Below are positions 1 through 6,095 of a stretch of DNA of 58,792 nt, piece after piece. Every line of letters begins with the position of its first letter. The first letter of the stretch is position 1. Origin of the DNA: an uncultured Paracoccus sp. (GTDB lineage: Bacteria > Pseudomonadota > Alphaproteobacteria > Rhodobacterales > Rhodobacteraceae); NCBI RefSeq assembly GCF_947487305.1, contig NZ_CANKWH010000018.1:1-58792 (forward strand), read 5' to 3'. The position numbers and the translations under genes are program-made. The notes beneath the pieces are model-generated. The model was given only the letters and a program-made list of their open reading frames with translations. It was not told the origin of the DNA and searched no databases.

Positions 1-76
1 TCTTGCCGTGGTCAACGTGACCAATGGTCCCGATGTTGACGTGCGGCTTGTTGCGTTCAAACTTTGCCTTTGCCAT
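1..76 (-). CDS. tuf: Elongation factor Tu, N-terminal fragment (runs off the left edge)
   Basis: The reverse strand begins with ATG at 76 and reads a conserved EF-Tu start: MAKAKFERNKPHVNIGTIGH followed by VDHGK, the first half of the GTP-binding P-loop. EF-Tu delivers aminoacyl-tRNA to the ribosome as a GTP complex. A strong Shine-Dalgarno (TAGGAGG on the minus strand) lies just upstream. Only about 25 codons are in the window. The region upstream on the minus strand is a promoter region and not fusA, so this copy is probably transcribed on its own. That would fit one of two tuf copies, but this is an inference. Confidence 0.95.
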   Translation of the reverse strand, partial: MAKAKFERNKPHVNIGTIGHVDHGK

Positions 77-134
77 GTCGGCCTCCTATCGCGGGGCGCA
101 GACGGTCCGCACCCCGGTTTTACATCCGCCGCGA

Positions 135-162
135 TGTATAAGCCCCCCGGCGAAAAATCAAG
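135..162 (-). promoter_or_regulatory. Candidate sigma-70 promoter for tuf
   Basis: On the minus strand a CTTGAT -35-like box (162-157) is followed after 16 nt by TATACA (140-135), about 59 nt upstream of the tuf ATG. The spacing and position suit a strong translation-gene promoter. No transcript evidence is available here. Confidence 0.45.
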
Positions 163-282
163 GGCAGGTCGCGCGCTTTGAAACCGGCTTGCCGCCGGGA
201 ACTTCTGGCGGTCAAATCGCGTTGCAATTCCGATAGATGCCGCCGGCCTGACGGTCAAGGCGGCCGAATGCAGGAGGAAGTC

Positions 283-1248
283 ATGAGTCTGATGAAAACC
301 CTCGCCCGCGTGGCCGCTGGTGTGATGCTGGCCAAGGGCATCGGTACGGTGATGAAGAACGCCCAGGGCGATCGTTCGCACGCGCCGACCCGCACCACCT
401 CCAGCCGCCAGACCGGCGGTGGGATCCTGGGCGATCTTCTGGGCAACAATACCGGCCAGTCGAGCGGACGCAGCAGCGGTTCGGGTGGCCTGGGCGACAT
501 TCTGGGTCAGGTTCTGGGTGGCGGTGCTGCCGGCGGGGCCGGAACCGGGCGTCGCTATGGCGGGCCGAACTCGACCGGCGCGCAGGGCGGTCTGGGGGGC
601 ATCCTCGACAACCTGACCAACCAGGCCCGCAACAGCCGCAGCGGCAGCTCCGGCGGCGGTCTGGGTGACATCCTCGGCCAGCTGACCGGCGGCAGCAAGA
701 CGCGCTCCTCGTCCTCGGGCGGCGGCGGTCTGGGCGATATCCTCGGCGCAGTGCTGGGCGGCGCGGCCGGCGCAGGTGCGGCGGATGCGCTGTCGCGCAA
801 GGGGTCGCAGCAGACCAATGACGCCAGCTTCGGCGAGCTGTTCAACGATTCGCTGCAGCGCGGGGACGAGCCCGAAGTGGCGCCGACCCCCGAACAGAAT
901 GCCGTCGCCGGGCTGATGCTGCGCGCGATGATTCAGGCCGCCAAGTCGGACGGCAAGATCGACGATGCCGAGAAACAGCGCCTGACCAGCGAGCTGGGTG
1001 ATCTGGACGACGAAGAGCGTCAGTTCATCCGCGAGCAGATGGCCGCGCCGATCGATGCGCAGGGTCTGGCCCGCGAGGTCCCGTCGGGTCTCGAGGCGCA
1101 GGTCTATCTGATGTCGCTGATGGCGATCGATTTCGACAGCAAGGCCGAGGCGGAATACCTGCACAGCCTGGCGCAGGGTCTGGGGCTGAACCAGCAGGTG
1201 GTGAACCAGATCCACGAACAGGTCGGCGTGCAGAACCTTTACGCCTGA
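283..1248 (+). CDS. DUF533/TerB-like protein with a glycine-rich repeat region
   Basis: The start at 283 is chosen because AGGAGG sits 6 nt upstream; the open frame extends further upstream without a better site. The 321-residue product has two parts. The N-terminal part (about 45-175) is Gly/Ser-rich and carries five related segments of the form GLGDILG or GILGDLLG. The C-terminal part (about 205-321) is helical, resembles the TerB/DUF533 fold of the YebE family, and contains AAKSDGKIDDAEKQRL. A short hydrophobic stretch near residues 5-20 could be a membrane anchor. The biochemical function of DUF533 proteins is not established. It is probably monocistronic, with a hairpin just after the stop. 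Confidence 0.85.
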   Translation: MSLMKTLARVAAGVMLAKGIGTVMKNAQGDRSHAPTRTTSSRQTGGGILGDLLGNNTGQSSGRSSGSGGLGDILGQVLGGGAAGGAGTGRRYGGPNSTGAQGGLGGILDNLTNQARNSRSGSSGGGLGDILGQLTGGSKTRSSSSGGGGLGDILGAVLGGAAGAGAADALSRKGSQQTNDASFGELFNDSLQRGDEPEVAPTPEQNAVAGLMLRAMIQAAKSDGKIDDAEKQRLTSELGDLDDEERQFIREQMAAPIDAQGLAREVPSGLEAQVYLMSLMAIDFDSKAEAEYLHSLAQGLGLNQQVVNQIHEQVGVQNLYA

Positions 1249-1274
1249 CGGCACGATGACCGGCTGAACGTGAC

Positions 1275-1297
1275 GCCGCGCGGGATCACCGCGCGGC
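1275..1297 (+). terminator. GC-rich hairpin downstream of the DUF533 gene
   Basis: GCCGCGCG (1275-1282) and CGCGCGGC (1290-1297) form an 8-bp stem with a 7-nt loop, 26 nt after the stop codon. There is no T-run, so termination is uncertain; it may only protect the mRNA 3' end. Confidence 0.35.
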
Positions 1298-1389
1298 TAT
1301 CCGGCGTTCCTTCAGTAGCGCCGAGAACTCGGAAACTCCTGAAATCCAGTCACATTTTCGCCAGCACGCAGCTTGCAGTTGATCGGTGA

Positions 1390-1443
1390 AAAACCTCCTG
1401 CCAGACTGGTTGGACGGCCGAGAGCCGTCCAACAGGAGGTTTT
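1390..1443 (+). promoter_or_regulatory. Bulged stem enclosing the Shine-Dalgarno of the cytochrome c' gene
   Basis: Outer arms AAAACCTCCTG (1390-1400) and CAGGAGGTTTT (1433-1443) are perfect 11-bp complements. Inner arms TTGGACGGC (1410-1418) and GCCGTCCAA (1424-1432) are perfect 9-bp complements around a 5-nt loop. The left side has a 9-nt bulge (1401-1409), CCAG-A-CTGG, itself palindromic. The AGGAGG of the next gene (1434-1439) is fully paired and the ATG at 1445 lies just outside. This arrangement suggests translational control, such as an RNA thermometer or protein-opened switch, or alternatively an attenuator. The function is inferred. Confidence 0.6.
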
Positions 1444-1444
1444 G

Positions 1445-1888
1445 ATGAAACTGTTCCTCGTTGCCGCCATCGCGGCCTTTCCCGTTCTTGCCCATGCCGA
1501 CGCCGTCGAGGACGCGCTGGAAGCGCGGCAGGGCTACATGAAGATGCTGAGCATCAACATGGGCACGCTGGCCGGAATGGCCAAGGGTGACATCGCCTAT
1601 GACGCCGCCGCCGCGACGCAGGCGGGCACCAATCTCGAGGCGCTGAGCCAATACGGCCTGCCGGCCCTGTTCATCGACGGCACCTCGACCGATGACGGCG
1701 TTGAGACCGAGGCGCTGCCGGCGATCTGGGCGAACAGCGAGGATTTCGCCACCAAGTTCGCCGGGCTGCAGGAGGCAGCAACCGGGGCCGGCGCGGCTGT
1801 CGGCGGCGGTCAGGAGGCCGTCGGGCCGGTGGTGCAGAAACTGGGCGAAGCCTGCAAGGCCTGCCACGATGACTACCGCAAGGACTGA
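1445..1888 (+). CDS. Cytochrome c' (class II c-type cytochrome), periplasmic
   Basis: The 147-residue product has a Sec signal peptide with a likely cut after AHA (residue 18). A single haem site CKACH is at residues 137-141, close to the C-terminus as in class II cytochromes c. These four-helix-bundle proteins bind haem in the periplasm; family members are linked to NO binding or electron transfer. The start at 1445 follows AGGAGG directly, and that site is sequestered in a stem. The 3' end overlaps the cytochrome b561 gene by 20 nt, suggesting coupled translation and a shared redox role. The exact partner and substrate cannot be told from sequence. Confidence 0.88.
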   Translation: MKLFLVAAIAAFPVLAHADAVEDALEARQGYMKMLSINMGTLAGMAKGDIAYDAAAATQAGTNLEALSQYGLPALFIDGTSTDDGVETEALPAIWANSEDFATKFAGLQEAATGAGAAVGGGQEAVGPVVQKLGEACKACHDDYRKD

Positions 1889-2471
1889 TCCCCCTGCCAA
1901 GACCGAGCGCGTCAGGATCTGGGACCCCCTGCTTCGGGGGTTCCACTGGCTTCTGGCGACACTGGTCATTGCGAACTGGCTGCTGGGTCAGGTCGGGCCA
2001 AATGACTTGACGCTACATTTCTACCTCGGCTACACGATCGCGGCGCTGCTGGTGTTTCGGGTGATCTGGGGCTTTGTCGGACCCGAGCCGGCGCGGTTCT
2101 CCAGCTTCCTGCGCGGTCCGGGCGCGATCCGCGATTACCTCGGCCACATGTTGCGCCGCGAGCCGAGCAATTGGCCGGGCCATAACCCGCTTGGCGGGCT
2201 GTCGGTCATCGCCATGCTTTTGGTGCTGATCTACCAGGTGGTGACCGGGCTGATTTCGGACCCCGAGGATTTCGTCAATGTCGGGCCGCTGGCCGGTGCG
2301 GTGGGCAGCGATATCGCCACCGAGGCACCGGGATGGCACGCGCTGGGCGCGAACCTGATCCTGATCCTTGTGCTGCTGCATGTGGGGATCATCCTCTTCT
2401 ACCGCGTCTGGAAAAACGAGGACCTGGTCCGACCGATGATCACCGGCTGGAAATGGGTGCGGCGGCGTTAG
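1869..2471 (+). CDS. Cytochrome b561 family membrane protein
   Basis: The 200-residue product begins inside the end of the cytochrome c' gene. It has about four hydrophobic helices, with His in RGFHWLL (residue 26), LTLHFYLGY, APGWHALG and LVLLHVGI that suit binding of two b haems. Members of this family act as membrane electron carriers, often reducing a soluble cytochrome. The C-terminus is basic (WKWVRRR) and likely cytoplasmic. Overlap with the cytochrome c' gene argues that the two form one electron-transfer unit across the membrane. ATG at 1869 is chosen as the only start close to the family's usual N-terminus, RIWDPLLRGFHW. Confidence 0.88.
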   Translation: MTTARTDPPAKTERVRIWDPLLRGFHWLLATLVIANWLLGQVGPNDLTLHFYLGYTIAALLVFRVIWGFVGPEPARFSSFLRGPGAIRDYLGHMLRREPSNWPGHNPLGGLSVIAMLLVLIYQVVTGLISDPEDFVNVGPLAGAVGSDIATEAPGWHALGANLILILVLLHVGIILFYRVWKNEDLVRPMITGWKWVRRR

Positions 2472-2485
2472 GCCGCCCGCCTTCT

Positions 2486-2908
2486 TCACACCGGGATCAT
2501 GGTCCCCTGCAGCATCGCGACGTGCTTTCGCGCCCCGCCGGTCTCGGCCCAGACATCGGCGGCGACGACCATGATGCGCCGGCCCGGCCGGATCACCCGG
2601 CCCTCGGCCACCAGCCGCTCGCCGATCGCGGGTGACATCAGGTTCAGCTTCATCTCGACCGTCATCACCTCGGCCTCGGCCGGCATCAGGGTCAGCGCGG
2701 CAAAGCCCGCCGCCGAATCGCCGATGGAAAAGGTCAGACCGGCATGACCCGCGCCCTGCTGCTGCAGGACCGTGGGCAGGATCGGCGCGGTGATGATGAT
2801 GCGGCCCGGGCCGATCGCGGTCATCTCGGCCCCAAGCGTCTGCATCATCGTCTGGCGGTCAAAGCTGGCGCGCACCTTGGCGGCGATCTCGGGGGCGATC
2901 TCAGTCAT
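2486..2908 (-). CDS. PaaI-type hotdog-fold thioesterase
   Basis: The 140-residue protein resembles the PaaI/YbgC-like hotdog superfamily. The segment QQQGAGHAGLTFSIGDSAAGFAAL matches the region preceding the conserved active-site helix, and VEMKLNLMSPA resembles the following core strand. Such enzymes hydrolyse acyl-CoA thioesters in the cytoplasm; the substrate is unknown here. The start at 2908 overlaps the end of ruvB by 8 nt, so it is translationally coupled to that operon. Thioesterase genes commonly follow ruvB in proteobacteria, where the neighbour is usually ybgC of the tol-pal cluster; the tol genes are absent here. Confidence 0.82.
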   Translation of the reverse strand: MTEIAPEIAAKVRASFDRQTMMQTLGAEMTAIGPGRIIITAPILPTVLQQQGAGHAGLTFSIGDSAAGFAALTLMPAEAEVMTVEMKLNLMSPAIGERLVAEGRVIRPGRRIMVVAADVWAETGGARKHVAMLQGTMIPV

Positions 2909-3920
2909 CAAACAGATCCGTTCTGGGGGCCGCGAGCCCGAGATGGCGCCAGGCGCGTGGGGCAAGCTGGCGGCCGCGGGGGGTGCGGGCGATCAGGCCC
3001 TGCTGCAACAGGTAAGGCTCGATCACCTCTTCGATGGCATCGCGGCTTTCCGACAAGGCCGCCGACAGGGTTTCCACCCCGACCGGCCCGCCGCCGTAAT
3101 GTTCGGCCATTAGCGTCAGGTAACGGCGGTCGGCACCGTCAAGGCCCAGATCATCGACGCCCAACCGGGTCAGCGCCGAATCGGCGATGGCGCGGTCCAG
3201 ATGGCCATCGCCCTCGACCAGCGCGAAATCGACCACCCGACGCAACAGTCGCCCCGCGATGCGCGGCGTGCCACGGGCACGGCGGGCAATCTCCAGCGTG
3301 CCATCGGGATCGGCCTTGATCCCCATCATCCGCGCCGCGCGCTGGACGATCTGGTCGAGCTCGGCCACCTCGTAGAATTGCAGCCGGGTCGGAATGCCGA
3401 AACGGTCGCGGAGCGGCGTGGTCAAAAGTCCCAGCCGCGTGGTCGCGCCGACCAGCGTGAAGGGCTGCAGTTCGATCCGCACGGTGCGGGCGGCAGGACC
3501 CTCACCGATGACCAGATCCAGCTCGAAATCCTCCATCGCCGGGTATAGCACCTCCTCGACCGCCGGGTTCATCCGGTGGATCTCGTCGATGAAGAGGACA
3601 TCGCGCGCTTCCAGATTGGTCAGGATCGCCGCCAGATCGCCCGCCCGGGCCAGAACCGGGCCCGAGGTCATGCGGAAATTCACCCCCAGTTCGCGCGCCA
3701 TGATCTGCGCCAGCGTGGTCTTGCCCAGACCCGGCGGACCGTGGAACAGCGTGTGGTCCATCGCCTGCCCGCGCATCCGGGCGCTTTCGATGAAGACACG
3801 CAGGTTCGCCCGCGCCTCGGCCTGGCCGACGAAATCGGTCAGCGCCTGCGGGCGCAGCGCGCGGTCCTCTGGCTCGCCTTCAAGCCGTTCGGGGCGCAGG
3901 GTCGGGTCGGGCTGGTTCAT
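2901..3920 (-). CDS. ruvB: Holliday junction branch migration ATPase RuvB
   Basis: The 339-residue AAA+ protein has Walker A GPPGLGKTT (61-69), Walker B DEIH (112-115), sensor segments, and a C-terminal winged-helix domain (TPRGRQLAPRAW). RuvB forms hexamers that, with RuvA, drive branch migration of Holliday junctions. ATG at 3920 with GGCGGGA upstream is preferred. A GTG at 3938 would add six residues and overlap htpX by 8 nt. It lies in a leftward operon ruvC-ruvA-htpX-ruvB-thioesterase. Confidence 0.96.
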   Translation of the reverse strand: MNQPDPTLRPERLEGEPEDRALRPQALTDFVGQAEARANLRVFIESARMRGQAMDHTLFHGPPGLGKTTLAQIMARELGVNFRMTSGPVLARAGDLAAILTNLEARDVLFIDEIHRMNPAVEEVLYPAMEDFELDLVIGEGPAARTVRIELQPFTLVGATTRLGLLTTPLRDRFGIPTRLQFYEVAELDQIVQRAARMMGIKADPDGTLEIARRARGTPRIAGRLLRRVVDFALVEGDGHLDRAIADSALTRLGVDDLGLDGADRRYLTLMAEHYGGGPVGVETLSAALSESRDAIEEVIEPYLLQQGLIARTPRGRQLAPRAWRHLGLAAPRTDLFDD

Positions 3921-3930
3921 TCCCGCCGCC

Positions 3931-4767
3931 TCAGCCACGCGCCATCGCCTGCAACCGGGCGATGCGTTCCTCGGTCGGCGGATGGGTCGAGAACAGCCGG
4001 TCGGCGCGCAAGGCGTGCAGCGGGTTGATGATGAACAAGGGCGCGGCAGCAGGGTTACGTTCGGCCGGGATGTTCAGCGTGCGACCGGCCAGCGTGGCGA
4101 TGCGGGCCAGCGCGTTGGCCAGCGCCAGCGGCTGGCCGCTGATCTCGGCCCCCTCGCGGTCGGCCTCGAATTCGCGGGTGCGGGAAATCGCCATCTGCAC
4201 CAGACCGGCGGCCAGCGGCGCGAAGATCATCGCAAGGATCGCGCCGAAGCCGCCGCCCCGGCTGTCGCGCCCGCCGGTGAACATCATCATGTTGCCCAGC
4301 ATGGCGATGGCCCCGGCCAGTGTCGCGGTGACAGTCATGGTCAGCGTATCGCGGTTCTTGATATGGGCCAGTTCATGGGCAATGACGCCCGCCAGTTCCT
4401 CGCGCGGCATGTTAGCCAGCAGGCCTTGGGTTACTGCCACGGCAGCATTCTGCGGGTTGCGGCCGGTGGCAAAGGCATTCGGCTGTTCGGTCGCCAGCAC
4501 ATAGACGGCGGGCATCGGCAGGCCGGCACGCTGCGCCAGCGTCGCCACCATGTCGAAGAGTTCCGCCGCCGAGTTCCGGTCGACCTGAACCGCGTTCTGC
4601 TGGCGCAGCACCGCCTGGTCGCTGTTCCAATAGGACCAGAGGTTCATCGCCCCGGCCACGGCCAGCGCGATCACCGCCCCGCCCTGCCCGCCCAGCATCC
4701 AGCCAAGGAGCATCAGCAGGGCCGTCATCACGGCCATCAGGATGAAGGTGCGCGCGTTTCCGGCCAT
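3931..4767 (-). CDS. htpX: M48 family zinc metalloprotease HtpX
   Basis: The 278-residue protein has two N-terminal hydrophobic segments (about 7-45), the zinc motif HELAH (131-135), and further hydrophobic helices around 145-190. HtpX is an inner-membrane protease with its active site facing the cytoplasm; it degrades misfolded membrane proteins alongside FtsH. It sits between ruvA (4 nt from its stop) and ruvB (10 nt to its ATG), so it is almost certainly cotranscribed with the recombination genes. The function is well supported; the genomic position is less usual. Confidence 0.94.
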   Translation of the reverse strand: MAGNARTFILMAVMTALLMLLGWMLGGQGGAVIALAVAGAMNLWSYWNSDQAVLRQQNAVQVDRNSAAELFDMVATLAQRAGLPMPAVYVLATEQPNAFATGRNPQNAAVAVTQGLLANMPREELAGVIAHELAHIKNRDTLTMTVTATLAGAIAMLGNMMMFTGGRDSRGGGFGAILAMIFAPLAAGLVQMAISRTREFEADREGAEISGQPLALANALARIATLAGRTLNIPAERNPAAAPLFIINPLHALRADRLFSTHPPTEERIARLQAMARG

Positions 4768-4771
4768 GTCT

Positions 4772-5455
4772 CTATCCTTTCGGTGCCAGACGTTTCAGCG
4801 AGGCCCGGATCAGCGCCGCCACCGCCGCCCCAGGTTCCTCGGCCTGCGACTGCGCCACCGCCGCCGCCGCCTCGGAGGGACCATAGCCCAGATTGGCCAG
4901 CGCCGACAGCGCATCCGCCGCCGCCTGCGCCGATTGCGCCCCAGCGCTTGGCGCGCGCGGTGCGGCCGGGGCTGTCACCGGGCCCGGAGCATCCGGTTCG
5001 ACCAGTGCCGCGCCCTCGGCCTCGACCGTCAGATCGCCGCCAAGCGCCATGACCGCGGGGGCCTTGTCCTTCAGCTCCAGCACGACGCGCTGCGCCAGCT
5101 TCGGCCCGACACCCTGCGCCTTCCTGACCGCCGACCAATCGCCGATGGCGATGGCGCGGGCCAGTCCTTCCGGCCCCAGCGTGCCAAGGATCGCCAGCGA
5201 CACCTTGGAGCCCACCCCCTGCACCCCGGTCAACAGCCGGTGCCATTCCTTCTCCAGCATCGTCGGAAAGCCGAAAAGCTGCAGCAGGTCCTCGCGCACC
5301 AGAAGATCGGTATAAAGCGCCACCGCCTGTCCCGCCGGCGGCAGGCTGGCGGCGGTGCGGTCGCTGACATGGACGATATAGCCCACCCCGCGCACATCGA
5401 TCAGCACGTGATCGCGGGCGCGGTGCAGGATCACCCCGGCGATACGGCCGATCAT
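4772..5455 (-). CDS. ruvA: Holliday junction DNA helicase subunit RuvA
   Basis: The 227-residue product starts MIGRIAGVI with an OB-fold domain (1-65). It has helix-hairpin-helix motifs around GVQGVGSKVSLAIL and AQGVGPKLAQRVVLEL, and a C-terminal domain III ending VAALIRASLKRL that contacts RuvB. An Ala/Pro-rich linker (about 150-180) joins the core to domain III and is longer than in E. coli. The start overlaps the ruvC stop by 4 nt (ATGA), showing translational coupling. RuvA tetramers bind four-way junctions and recruit RuvB. Confidence 0.96.
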   Translation of the reverse strand: MIGRIAGVILHRARDHVLIDVRGVGYIVHVSDRTAASLPPAGQAVALYTDLLVREDLLQLFGFPTMLEKEWHRLLTGVQGVGSKVSLAILGTLGPEGLARAIAIGDWSAVRKAQGVGPKLAQRVVLELKDKAPAVMALGGDLTVEAEGAALVEPDAPGPVTAPAAPRAPSAGAQSAQAAADALSALANLGYGPSEAAAAVAQSQAEEPGAAVAALIRASLKRLAPKG

Positions 5456-5940
5456 GCGACCACCCGGATATTGCGGCCCTGCAGATGCCGGGCATGACAG
5501 ATCGCGATGGCCAGCGCGTCCGCCGCATCGGGACTGTCGAACTGAACGCCCGGCAATTGGATGCGGACCATGTGTTGCACCTGCTCCTTGGCGGCATGGC
5601 CCACGCCCACCACCGTCTTCTTCACCGCGTTCGGGGCATATTCGCCGACCGCCAACCCGGCCTCGGCCGGTGCCAGAAGCGCGATCCCCCGCGCCTGACC
5701 CAGCTTCAGCGTGCCGACAGCATCCTTGTTCACAAAGGTCTGCTCGACCGCCGCCGCATCCGGCGCATGGGCCACGATCACCGCGCAAAGCCCGCGATAG
5801 AGCGCGACCAGCCGCGGCCCCAGATCGCCGCCCTCGGAATGGATCACCCCGTTCGCGACATGGCGCAGACGCGAGCCGTCGACGGCGATCACGCCCCAGC
5901 CCATGTTCCGCAAACCCGGGTCGATGCCCAGTACCCGCAT
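5452..5940 (-). CDS. ruvC: Crossover junction endodeoxyribonuclease RuvC
   Basis: The 162-residue protein begins MRVLGIDPGLRNMGWG. The expected acidic catalytic residues are visible: Asp7, Glu66 (in EQTF), and Asp138/Asp141 near the C-terminus (DSPDAADALAIA). RuvC resolves Holliday junctions as a dimer after RuvAB branch migration. The start at 5940 gives the standard N-terminus; a longer frame exists but lacks support. It is the first gene of the leftward operon. Confidence 0.96.
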   Translation of the reverse strand: MRVLGIDPGLRNMGWGVIAVDGSRLRHVANGVIHSEGGDLGPRLVALYRGLCAVIVAHAPDAAAVEQTFVNKDAVGTLKLGQARGIALLAPAEAGLAVGEYAPNAVKKTVVGVGHAAKEQVQHMVRIQLPGVQFDSPDAADALAIAICHARHLQGRNIRVVA

Positions 5941-6021
5941 GACTGCCCTCTCTTTTTTCCAAGGGTTAGCACGAAAGGCGAACATCGCCTAGAGGCTGAT
6001 GCGCGGTCGCGGGAGATCGGG

Positions 6022-6050
6022 TTGACACTGGCACGCCATCCCCGCAAGAG
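6022..6050 (+). promoter_or_regulatory. Possible promoter of the Mrp antiporter operon
   Basis: A consensus -35 box TTGACA lies at 6022-6027, 69 nt before the mrpA ATG, in the ruvC-mrpA divergent gap. At 17-nt spacing the -10 is poor (CAAGAG, 6045-6050), so this is a weak call resting mainly on the perfect -35 and the location. Confidence 0.3.
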
Positions 6051-6095
6051 ATTCAATAACCAGAAGAAACCAGCCTGAACGGGGAAGACGATCGA

